From an uncultured Paludibaculum sp. (lineage in GTDB: Bacteria; Acidobacteriota; Terriglobia; Bryobacterales; Bryobacteraceae), in the NCBI RefSeq assembly GCF_963665245.1, contig NZ_OY762268.1, forward strand, positions 1,178,001 through 1,242,000: a stretch of 64,000 bases of DNA. The letters run 5' to 3'. A program made the translations under genes and the position numbers. Below the pieces are notes generated by a model. The model had not been told where the DNA came from and made no database searches. It was given only the letters and a program-made list of their open reading frames with translations. How positions within the stretch are numbered: the first letter of the stretch is position 1; the number at the start of each line of letters is the position of its first letter. This document shows, one piece after another, positions 16,349-23,512 of this stretch.

Positions 16349-17503
16349 ATGAAACTGCGCCGGACTTTGGGACCGATGTTGGTAGCCGCGGCCGTGGCCA
16401 TGAGTGGGCTGCTGCCCGCCCAGACGGGCCCGAAGAAGGAAACAGGCGATACGGTGGCGCGGCCCAAGCCCAAGCCCGCGGACGAGGCCGCTCCCGCGAA
16501 GCCGCCGGAGGCGCAGGGCGAGAAGATCCCGTCGAAGTTGCAGAAGAAGCCAGGTGAGAAGGCGGAGGCCGGGCAGCCCACGTTCCGCAGCGACACACTG
16601 ACAGTGAGCGTCGACGTGGCCGTGCTCGACAATCGCGGCCGCTTCATCCCAGGCATTCCGGCCGGCAACTTCCGCATCATGGAAGATGGAGTGCAGCAGA
16701 AGGTGGCGGGCTTCACGACAGGCGAATCGCCCATCACGCTGGCGATGGTGATTGAGTTCAGCAACCTGTACCAGCAGTACTGGTCATATGGGTGGCAGGA
16801 AACACTGACGGCCTGCTATGGATTTCTGCAGACCTTGAAACCGGAAGACACGGTCGCCGTCGTCGCCTTCGACATGCGGTCAGAGATCCTCAGCGACTTC
16901 TCCACCAACCGGCAAGACACCTACGAAGCCATGTCCAGGCTGCGCATTCCTGCGTTCTCGGAATCGAATCTCTACGACGCCTTGACGAGCGTGGCGGACC
17001 GCATGAGCGACATCGAAGGGCGCAAGGCGATTCTCTACATCGGTAGCGGCATGGATACGTTCTCGAAGATCACCTTCGATGTCACGCGTAGAAAGCTGCA
17101 GACCGCCAGCGTGCCCATCTATGCGCTGGGCACATTGCAGGCAATGCGCGAGTATCTCGATTCGCAGGGCTATATGGGGCCCATCCAGCGGCTCGACTTT
17201 CTGCAGGCCGACAACCAGTTGCGGACCTTCGCCAAGGAGACCGGCGGTCAGGCCTGGTTTCCTCGTTTCTTCGGAGAGTACCCTGGCATCTTCCGGCAGA
17301 TCTCCGAGGCACTGCGCAACACCTATTCGTTGTCGTACCAGCCCACCAATACGGCGCGCGATGGAAAATTCCGCAAGATCAAGGTCGACCTCGTCGATCC
17401 GCGCACGAATGTCCCTCTCAAGGTGACTGACGAAAAGGGCAAGGCGATGAAGTACACAGTGATTGCCAAGACCGGTTATCAGGCGCCCCGCGAAGTGGAG
17501 TAG
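16349..17503 (+). CDS. Secreted VWFA-related domain protein
   Basis: A signal peptide (cleavage near LLPAQ) is followed by a Lys/Pro-rich linker to about residue 75 and a von Willebrand A-type domain of the kind abundant in Acidobacteriota. The usual DxSxS metal site is replaced by EFSNL, so metal-dependent adhesion is doubtful. Conserved features include VSVDVAVLDNRG, FRIMEDGVQQ and the late LRNTYSLSYQPTN strand. It has a clear SD (GGAAGGGAG) before ATG 16349. It is likely a periplasmic or surface protein of unknown partner. Confidence 0.85.
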   Translation: MKLRRTLGPMLVAAAVAMSGLLPAQTGPKKETGDTVARPKPKPADEAAPAKPPEAQGEKIPSKLQKKPGEKAEAGQPTFRSDTLTVSVDVAVLDNRGRFIPGIPAGNFRIMEDGVQQKVAGFTTGESPITLAMVIEFSNLYQQYWSYGWQETLTACYGFLQTLKPEDTVAVVAFDMRSEILSDFSTNRQDTYEAMSRLRIPAFSESNLYDALTSVADRMSDIEGRKAILYIGSGMDTFSKITFDVTRRKLQTASVPIYALGTLQAMREYLDSQGYMGPIQRLDFLQADNQLRTFAKETGGQAWFPRFFGEYPGIFRQISEALRNTYSLSYQPTNTARDGKFRKIKVDLVDPRTNVPLKVTDEKGKAMKYTVIAKTGYQAPREVE

Positions 17504-17574
17504 CCGCACTCACCACAGCACCGCAGCGAAGTCAAGCAATGGATCTCGCACCGGATGAGCGCGATACAGCTTCG

Positions 17575-17587
17575 TTGACACGTGTCA
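17575..17587. promoter_or_regulatory. Perfect 12-bp palindrome over a -35-like box
   Basis: TGACACGTGTCA (17576-17587) is a perfect palindrome, and TTGACA (17575-17580) overlaps its left half. A weak TACTTT follows after 18 bases and the response regulator ATG lies at 17622. The arrangement suits a repressor site for that gene. The binding protein is unknown. Confidence 0.4.
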
Positions 17588-17621
17588 TTGCGCTTTGCTA
17601 CTTTCGGCATGGTTTCACGCA

Positions 17622-18077
17622 ATGGTAGCTCGTTCTAAGTCAAGTTCAACGCCGTCCGCGCGTGTCCTCCTCGTGGATGACAATCGCGCCGGATTGATGG
17701 CCCGCAGCGCCGTTTTGAAGGAGCTCGGATTTGCCACCGATGGCGCGCCCAATGCCCAGCAGGCGATGGAAATGTTCCGCAAGGACCCTTACGATCTGGT
17801 AGTCACGGACTACAAGATGCCCGAGACCAATGGCGTCGAACTGATTGAGCAACTGCGCGCCGAAAAGCCCCAGACGCTTGTGGTGCTGATCTCGGGTTTT
17901 GTGGATGCGCTGGGCCTGAACGAGAAGAATACGGGCGCGAACGTAGTCATCATGAAGAGCGCGAATGAAGTGCAACAACTCATCCGCGCGGCCAACCGGT
18001 TGTTGAAGATCCCACGCAAACCACCAACCGAAGAACGTCCTTCGCCGCGTGTGCGCGTGCGCAAAGCCGGCAGCTAG
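17622..18077 (+). CDS. Single-domain response regulator
   Basis: The 151-residue receiver protein has VLLVDDN, phospho-acceptor Asp63 in VVTDYKMPE, the switch Ser in VVLISGF and Lys in VIMKSANE, so all phosphorylation residues are present. A basic C-terminal tail of about 25 residues (RKPPTEERPSPRVRVRK) replaces an output domain. ATG 17622 begins MVARSKSS; the upstream TTG 17595 has less support. No histidine kinase gene is adjacent, so its partner is unknown. Confidence 0.85.
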   Translation: MVARSKSSSTPSARVLLVDDNRAGLMARSAVLKELGFATDGAPNAQQAMEMFRKDPYDLVVTDYKMPETNGVELIEQLRAEKPQTLVVLISGFVDALGLNEKNTGANVVIMKSANEVQQLIRAANRLLKIPRKPPTEERPSPRVRVRKAGS

Positions 18078-18110
18078 ACACACACAACCTGGACGGCCTG
18101 GCATCGATGC

Positions 18111-18116
18111 TAGGCT
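18111..18116 (+). promoter_or_regulatory. Candidate -10 box for leaderless GH3 transcript
   Basis: TAGGCT ends seven bases before ATG 18124, and there is no SD. This fits the leaderless pattern seen at other genes here. The -35 region is not recognisable. Confidence 0.3.
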
Positions 18117-18123
18117 GGGTCTG

Positions 18124-19902
18124 ATGCGTCAGATCGTTGCCCTCGCGGGCTTGCTCCTCATGAGCGGTTTGGAGGCTCCCGCCGCGGCCAAGAAGAAACC
18201 TGCCGCCAAACCAGCCCCACCCTCCACATCCGGCATCGCCCAGCGCTGGCTGCGATCCATGACGCCGGCCGAGCGCGCCGCCCAGTTGCTGATGATTCAC
18301 TTCTACGGTGACGCGCCAAACACCAAGTCGCGCGCATATCGCCAATATGTGACAGCCGTGCGGGAACTGCGGGTGGGCGGGCTGATCGTCCTCAATCGGG
18401 TGAAGAACGGCATCGTGCAGAAAGCCGACCCCTACCAGATGGCGGCGTTCATCAACCGCATGCAGCGTCTCGCCAAGGTACCGCTAATCGTCGGTGGCGA
18501 CTTCGAACGAGGAGCCTCGATGCGGATGACCTCCACCACGGAGTTTCCGCATCTGATGGCCTACGGCGCGGCCAACGACGTGCAAGCGACCTTCCAACTG
18601 GGCAAGGCGACGGCGCGGGAGGCCCGCGCAATGGGCGTCCAGTGGGTGTTCGCGCCCGACGCGGATGTAAACAACAATCCCGACAATCCCGTGATCAACA
18701 CGCGCTCGTTCAGCGAGAACCCGCAGGTGGTGGCGGCGCATGTGAAGGCGTTCATTGAGGGCGCTAAGAGCGATCCGCACTATCACGTGCTGACCACCGT
18801 GAAGCACTTCCCCGGCCATGGCGACACCGTCACCGACACCCATTTCGGGCTGGGCGTGGTGACTGCCTCGAAAGAGCGAATGGAAGAGGTGGAACTCGTC
18901 CCGTTCAGAGCGGCCATCGCGGCCGGCGTCGATGGGGTGATGAGTGCCCACCTGCACGTGCCGGCCTTCGAACCGGAAACGTTGCCGGCCACCGTGTCAA
19001 AGAACATTCTTACCGGACTGTTGCGCGAAGAGCTGGGCTTCCAAGGGATCGCCGTCACCGATGCGATGAACATGCAGGGATTGACGAGCCAGTTCCCTGC
19101 CGGAGAATCCGCCGTGCGGGCACTGGAAGCCGGCGCGGATCTACTGCTGGTGCCGGCCAACGCGCAGGAGAGCGTGCGGGCCATCGTGGCAGCAGTGAAG
19201 AGCGGACGTCTGACGCAGAAGCGAGTGGATGCGTCCGTGTTGAAGATCCTGAATGCCAAGGTGCACGTGGGCCTCAACCGGCAGAAACTGGTGGATCTCG
19301 AGAAGATCAGCGACGAGATCGATTCGCCGGAAGATGAGGAGATCGCACAGCGGGTGGCCGAGAAGGCCCTCACCCTGGTGAAGAACGAGGGCGGTCTGCT
19401 GCCGCTTCGCAATCCGGCGGCAAGCTGCCACTACATCCTGGCGGCGGGCCGGTTCTCGACGCAGGGCCGCGACTTGTCCGACCAATTGCGCGAAGGGCTA
19501 CACGGCTCAAAGGTCCGTCTGCTCGATCCACAGTTGCCAGTGGAAGAATTCGATGAGTTGGCAAAGGACGCAGCGCAATGCGAAACAGTGGTGGTGGAGG
19601 CCTATGTGACGGCCAGCGCCTCTCGCGGCCACGTCGCGCTGTCCGGCAACTATCCCGGGTTTGTGGACAAGTTGCTGGCCGTTGGCAAGCCACTAGCCAT
19701 CGTGGCGTTCGGCAATCCGTATTTACTGAGGACTTACCCCAGCGTCGCCGCGTACCTGGCGACGTATACGACAGCGGCGCCAGCGGAGACCGCAGTGGTC
19801 AAGGCGCTGAAGGGCGAACTCGAAGTGGATGGCAAGCTGCCGGTGACGATTCCGGGGCTGGCGGAATATGGCTTCGGCTTGAAGCTGGAGCGAATTAGGT
19901 AA
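18124..19902 (+). CDS. Exported glycoside hydrolase family 3 enzyme, beta-N-acetylhexosaminidase (NagZ) type
   Basis: A signal peptide and Lys/Ala/Pro linker precede a GH3 catalytic barrel. The segment KHFPGHGDT is the NagZ-type loop whose His assists acid/base catalysis, and the Asp in AVTDAMNMQG is the nucleophile. A second domain (about residues 430-592) continues to PVTIPGLAEYGFG, so the protein is longer than cytoplasmic NagZ. It probably releases N-acetylglucosamine from muropeptides or chitin-like glycans in the periplasm. A decayed copy of a GH3 3' end lies 0.7 kb downstream. Confidence 0.88.
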   Translation: MRQIVALAGLLLMSGLEAPAAAKKKPAAKPAPPSTSGIAQRWLRSMTPAERAAQLLMIHFYGDAPNTKSRAYRQYVTAVRELRVGGLIVLNRVKNGIVQKADPYQMAAFINRMQRLAKVPLIVGGDFERGASMRMTSTTEFPHLMAYGAANDVQATFQLGKATAREARAMGVQWVFAPDADVNNNPDNPVINTRSFSENPQVVAAHVKAFIEGAKSDPHYHVLTTVKHFPGHGDTVTDTHFGLGVVTASKERMEEVELVPFRAAIAAGVDGVMSAHLHVPAFEPETLPATVSKNILTGLLREELGFQGIAVTDAMNMQGLTSQFPAGESAVRALEAGADLLLVPANAQESVRAIVAAVKSGRLTQKRVDASVLKILNAKVHVGLNRQKLVDLEKISDEIDSPEDEEIAQRVAEKALTLVKNEGGLLPLRNPAASCHYILAAGRFSTQGRDLSDQLREGLHGSKVRLLDPQLPVEEFDELAKDAAQCETVVVEAYVTASASRGHVALSGNYPGFVDKLLAVGKPLAIVAFGNPYLLRTYPSVAAYLATYTTAAPAETAVVKALKGELEVDGKLPVTIPGLAEYGFGLKLERIR

Positions 19903-19905
19903 GAG

Positions 19906-20604
19906 CTACCGGCGGATGAAGGTTAGCCCGAAATGGGGTCGACGCCCGGCGCAGCGATACTCACTATAGAGCCACACCGCGCTCCCGTGGCGAAGCACCA
20001 GAAGATTCAGGACATCGATCACCAGCATGTCGCGGATCTCGAGCGGCTGCGGCTTTGGCGGCTCGGGATCGCCCGGCTGCCGCACTGAACTTATGATCGA
20101 CAGGCGTTCCCACTGGGCAGCGCCCGTGGCGAGAAGGGCCCGGCGGAAGGCTGGCGTCTCCTCAATCTGGCCGACGGAGAGAGTCAGATTCGAAGGATCA
20201 TCAATGGTCAGCTTTTCGATTCTGACTTTGAGAAGAGCTGGCACGCCCAAGGCGGGCAGCACGTTGATCACGCTGTTTCGCTCTTCCTGCCGGTAGCCGC
20301 CTCCAATGAAGGCGAACACCTCGTCCAGGGCACTATGAAGTTCCATGCCGGCAGGAATATTGAAGACAACCGGAACGTCCGCCGCGCACGACCGCAGAGC
20401 CACGAAGCCAGAAGGCACCTCAGCCACCCGGAGCAGCAGGCTGATGGCCTCGAAGGCGGAGGGTTGCTCGCTGTGATAGCCGGTGAGGAATCGCCAGGAA
20501 CCACCGGTGGCCGGTTGTGGAGGCGTCGGCTGGGCAAAGCCGGTCAGGACAAAGAGGGCCGCAGCCGCAGATCTGAACACCAGGCGATGCGAAGGTCGAC
20601 GCAA
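19906..20604 (-). CDS. Secreted protein of unknown function
   Basis: The 232-residue product has a signal peptide (cleavage near TGFAQ). The region FEAISLLLRVAEVPSGFVAL followed by VVFNIPAG and ALDEVFAF has the look of an STN/secretin-type short domain, which Acidobacteriota use in many exported proteins, but the match is only by eye. The rest (LKVRIEKLTIDDPSNLTLSV) is beta-rich. It converges on the GH3 gene with a 3-bp gap. Other calls are open. Confidence 0.65.
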   Translation of the reverse strand: MRRPSHRLVFRSAAAALFVLTGFAQPTPPQPATGGSWRFLTGYHSEQPSAFEAISLLLRVAEVPSGFVALRSCAADVPVVFNIPAGMELHSALDEVFAFIGGGYRQEERNSVINVLPALGVPALLKVRIEKLTIDDPSNLTLSVGQIEETPAFRRALLATGAAQWERLSIISSVRQPGDPEPPKPQPLEIRDMLVIDVLNLLVLRHGSAVWLYSEYRCAGRRPHFGLTFIRR

Positions 20605-20641
20605 GAGTCCTCGCCGAGATTATCGCAGCTGCGATCCCCGC

Positions 20642-20777
20642 GTGACAGCGGCACCCCATCGTGATACTGTGGCGCTGGCTGGCAACGGGTCCCGGGTTTG
20701 TGGACCGTAGCCGGCCGGTGGTAAGCGAACGGAACGGCCGACGCCCGGTGACCATTCCGGGACTGGCTGAGTATTGA
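20642..20777 (+). pseudogene. Relic of a GH3 enzyme 3' end
   Basis: This stretch matches two parts of the 3' end of the GH3 gene at 18124-19902. GTGACAGCG onward encodes VTAAPHRDTVALAGN, similar to VTASASRGHVALSGN there. After a one-base insertion TCCCGGGTTTGTGGAC is shared almost exactly. About 110 bases of the model are then missing, and CCGGTGACCATTCCGGGACT onward encodes PVTIPGLAEY before a stop. Frameshift and deletion make it non-functional. It is either a decayed paralogue or a duplicated fragment. Confidence 0.7.
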
Positions 20778-20826
20778 CCCAGTTGGAAAAATGGAACGGC
20801 TCAAGTGATCGCCACAGGAGGTACGT

Positions 20827-21285
20827 ATGGCGTTCCGAGTTCGAGTTCTCGCCTGCGATGAAGGCGGAACCATGCCCAAGAGACACACGGGTGAAGGGGA
20901 AGATGTTTCCCCCGCCATTGAGTGGGAAGACGCGCCTTCCGGCACCAGGAGCTTCGCGTTGATCGTGGACGATCCCGACGCGCCCGCCGGAACCTGGACC
21001 CACTGGCTACTCTGGGACATTCCCGGCACCGAGCATGGCTTGCCGGAGGGCTTCCTGCCTGGAAGTCTCGGCACCAGCGGCATCAACGATTTCGGCAAGG
21101 AAGGCTATGGCGGCCCCATGCCGCCGTCGGGCCACGGCCCGCACCGCTACTATTTCAAGCTGTACGCCCTGGATACCGGCAGGCTCATGCTGCACGTGGA
21201 TTCCACGCGGGCACAGCTAGACAAGGCATTGCGTGGACACGACCTGGCGGAGGTCTGGACCATGGCCAAGTACGAGCGCCCTTGA
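20827..21285 (+). CDS. YbhB/YbcL family (PEBP, Raf-kinase-inhibitor-like) protein
   Basis: The 152-residue protein has the family's ligand-binding signatures: SPAIEWEDAPSGTRSFALIVDDPDAP, WTHWLLWDIPG and PPSGHGPHRYYFKLYAL. Length and motif order are standard for the bacterial family. The molecular role of bacterial YbhB-type proteins is poorly defined. ATG 20827 has a strong AGGAGG. The protein has no signal peptide. Confidence 0.92.
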   Translation: MAFRVRVLACDEGGTMPKRHTGEGEDVSPAIEWEDAPSGTRSFALIVDDPDAPAGTWTHWLLWDIPGTEHGLPEGFLPGSLGTSGINDFGKEGYGGPMPPSGHGPHRYYFKLYALDTGRLMLHVDSTRAQLDKALRGHDLAEVWTMAKYERP

Positions 21286-21300
21286 GCCGCGAACATTCAC

Positions 21301-21306
21301 TAAAAT
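21301..21306 (+). promoter_or_regulatory. Candidate -10 box for leaderless hydrolase transcript
   Basis: TAAAAT ends seven bases before ATG 21314, the best of the -10-like boxes in the window, and there is no SD. Transcription would start at or next to the A of the ATG. The gene could also be read from the PEBP-like gene 28 bp upstream. Confidence 0.4.
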
Positions 21307-21313
21307 AGAGCGC

Positions 21314-22012
21314 ATGATTGAAATCACGTGGCTGGGCCACGGCACGTTTCAGTGGAAGCTGGACAACGGCGAAGTGGTCGTGATCGACCCGTGGGTGCAA
21401 GGCAATCCCGCCTTCCCGGCGGGCTTCGAGTTCGAGCGCATCGACACGATGCTCGTCACGCACGGCCACTTCGACCATATCGCGGATGCCGTTCCGCTGG
21501 CGCGCAAACACAAGCCGAAGGTCATCGCCAATTACGAGATCTGCCACTGGCTGGAGTCGAAGGGCGTCGAAAACGCCTGCGGCATGAACAAGGGCGGATC
21601 GCAGGAGGCGGGCTCGCTACGCGTCACCATGACGCACGCCGTGCACTCGTGCGGCATCAGTGATGAGGGCAAGATCCTGTACGGCGGCGACGCGGCCGGC
21701 TTCATCGCTCATCTGCCGGACGGCCGCCGTATCTACTTCGCCGGCGATACCGCCGTCTTCTCCGATATGGCGCTCATCGCCGAGATCTACGAGCCCGAGC
21801 TCGCTTTCCTACCCATTGGCGACCTCTTCACCATGGGCCCTAAGGAAGCGGCGGTGGCCTGCCGTCTGGTGCAGGCGAAGAAGGTGATTCCCATGCACTT
21901 CGGCACGTTCCCACCATTGATCGGGCGGCCGGCCGACTTGGCGGAGCTGATTCAAGGGCATGTGGAGGCCGAGATCTGGCCCCTCGAGATCGGCGTCGCC
22001 GCGCAGTGGTAG
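21314..22012 (+). CDS. UPF0173-type metal-dependent hydrolase (metallo-beta-lactamase fold)
   Basis: The 232-residue product begins MIEITWLGHGTF and has the metal motif THGHFDH, then FAGDTAVFSD and MHFGTFP, the pattern of the UPF0173/UlaG-like branch. Length fits the family. The physiological substrate is not known for this branch. ATG 21314 lacks an SD and is preceded by a TAAAAT box. An upstream in-frame start at 21233 would overlap the previous gene and is rejected. Confidence 0.93.
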   Translation: MIEITWLGHGTFQWKLDNGEVVVIDPWVQGNPAFPAGFEFERIDTMLVTHGHFDHIADAVPLARKHKPKVIANYEICHWLESKGVENACGMNKGGSQEAGSLRVTMTHAVHSCGISDEGKILYGGDAAGFIAHLPDGRRIYFAGDTAVFSDMALIAEIYEPELAFLPIGDLFTMGPKEAAVACRLVQAKKVIPMHFGTFPPLIGRPADLAELIQGHVEAEIWPLEIGVAAQW

Positions 22013-22048
22013 CGTCGCCGGCCGGGCGACCGGAACTGGAGTAAAGAG

Positions 22049-23512
22049 ATGATTTCGCGCCGGACACTGCTCACCGCGCCTGCCTACATTCGCGCGTTTT
22101 CCACGTCGAAGCCCCACCTGCTGCTACTCATGAGCGATCAGCACCGGGCCGATTGGATGGGCTGCGACGGCAACAGCGCGGTGAGCACGCCCAACCTCGA
22201 CGCACTGGCTCGCGAGGGCGTTCGGTTCCGCCATGCCTTCTCGTCGACGCCCACGTGTACACCGGCACGCGCCGGACTGTTGACGGGCATGTCGCCGTGG
22301 CGGCACGGCATGTTGGGCTACGGCAAGGTGGCGGAGAAGTATCCGGTGGAAGCGCCCCGGATTCTGCGCGAAGCCGGGTATCACACAACGGGCATCGGCA
22401 AGATGCACTGGTCGCCCCAGCGCAACCTGCATGGCTTCCATCAGACGCTGTTGGATGAGAGCGGCCGCGTGGAGTCGCCGGACTTCAAGAGCGACTACCG
22501 CGCCTGGTTCGCCTCCGAGGCACCGAATCTCAACCCCGACGCTACCGGCATCGGCTGGAACGACAACACGGCCAAGCCGTATGTGCTACCAGAGCGTCTG
22601 CATCCCACCACCTGGACCGCCGACTGCGCCGTACGCTTTCTGGAATCGTATCAGCAGGCGCAGCCCTTCTTCCTGAAAGTGAGCTTTGCACGCCCTCACA
22701 GCCCCTACGACCCGCCGCAGCGCTTCTGGGACCGCTACACCGAGGCCCGCCTGCCCGAGGCCGTGGCGGGCCAGTGGGCGGCCGGGAACAAGCCACGAAA
22801 CTCCAATCGTGATGACATCTGGCACGGCGACGTCGGCCAGGCACTGACGCGACGCGCCCGTGTCGGCTACTCGGGCTCGGTCTCCTTCATGGACGAGCAG
22901 TTGGGCCGCGTGACCGAAGCCTTGAGGAAGCGCGGCTGGCTCGACGAGACGCTCATCGTCTACCTGAGCGACCACGGCGACATGACCGGCGACCACTACC
23001 TGTGGCGCAAGTCCTACGCCTATCAGGCCTCGGCGCGAATCCCGATGATCGTGCGCGGACCAGGTGCCGCAAAGGGAGCGGTCAACGACGTGCCCGTGGA
23101 GATCCGCGACGTGCTGCCGACGCTGCTGACGGCCGCCGGCGCATCGGTGCCCGCGGCGTGCGACGGCCAAAGCCTGTTGCAGGCCAAACGGCCGTGGATC
23201 GATATGGAACACGACGTCTGCTACGACAAGTCGAACCACTGGACCGCGCTGACCGACGGGCAGTGGAAGTACATCTACCACGCGTTCGACGGCCGCGAGC
23301 AGCTGTTCGATCTGGTGAACGATCCACACGAATTGCGGGAATCCACCGATGCCGAAGCGTTGCGCCTATGGCGCAGCCGCATGACAACGCATCTGGAGCC
23401 ACGCGGCGAACGCTGGGTGCGGGGCGGGAAGCTCATGCCCCGCCCGGCCAGCATGCTGTATTCGCCGAACTACCCCGCAACGACTTCTTCAGCCGCGTCG
23501 GCCGAGAAGTAG
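22049..23512 (+). CDS. Exported sulfatase (formylglycine-dependent)
   Basis: The protein has the alkaline-phosphatase-fold sulfatase layout: the metal ligands in LLMSDQHRADWMG, the formylglycine motif C70-TPAR in SSTPTCTPARAG, and the distal metal ligands in YLSDHGDMTGDH. Cys70 must be converted to formylglycine by a maturase not encoded here. The N-terminus MISRRTLLTAP resembles a Tat-type signal, suggesting export. The substrate is probably a sulfated polysaccharide or ester. Its last 43 bp overlap the convergent metH 3' end. Confidence 0.9.
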   Translation: MISRRTLLTAPAYIRAFSTSKPHLLLLMSDQHRADWMGCDGNSAVSTPNLDALAREGVRFRHAFSSTPTCTPARAGLLTGMSPWRHGMLGYGKVAEKYPVEAPRILREAGYHTTGIGKMHWSPQRNLHGFHQTLLDESGRVESPDFKSDYRAWFASEAPNLNPDATGIGWNDNTAKPYVLPERLHPTTWTADCAVRFLESYQQAQPFFLKVSFARPHSPYDPPQRFWDRYTEARLPEAVAGQWAAGNKPRNSNRDDIWHGDVGQALTRRARVGYSGSVSFMDEQLGRVTEALRKRGWLDETLIVYLSDHGDMTGDHYLWRKSYAYQASARIPMIVRGPGAAKGAVNDVPVEIRDVLPTLLTAAGASVPAACDGQSLLQAKRPWIDMEHDVCYDKSNHWTALTDGQWKYIYHAFDGREQLFDLVNDPHELRESTDAEALRLWRSRMTTHLEPRGERWVRGGKLMPRPASMLYSPNYPATTSSAASAEK

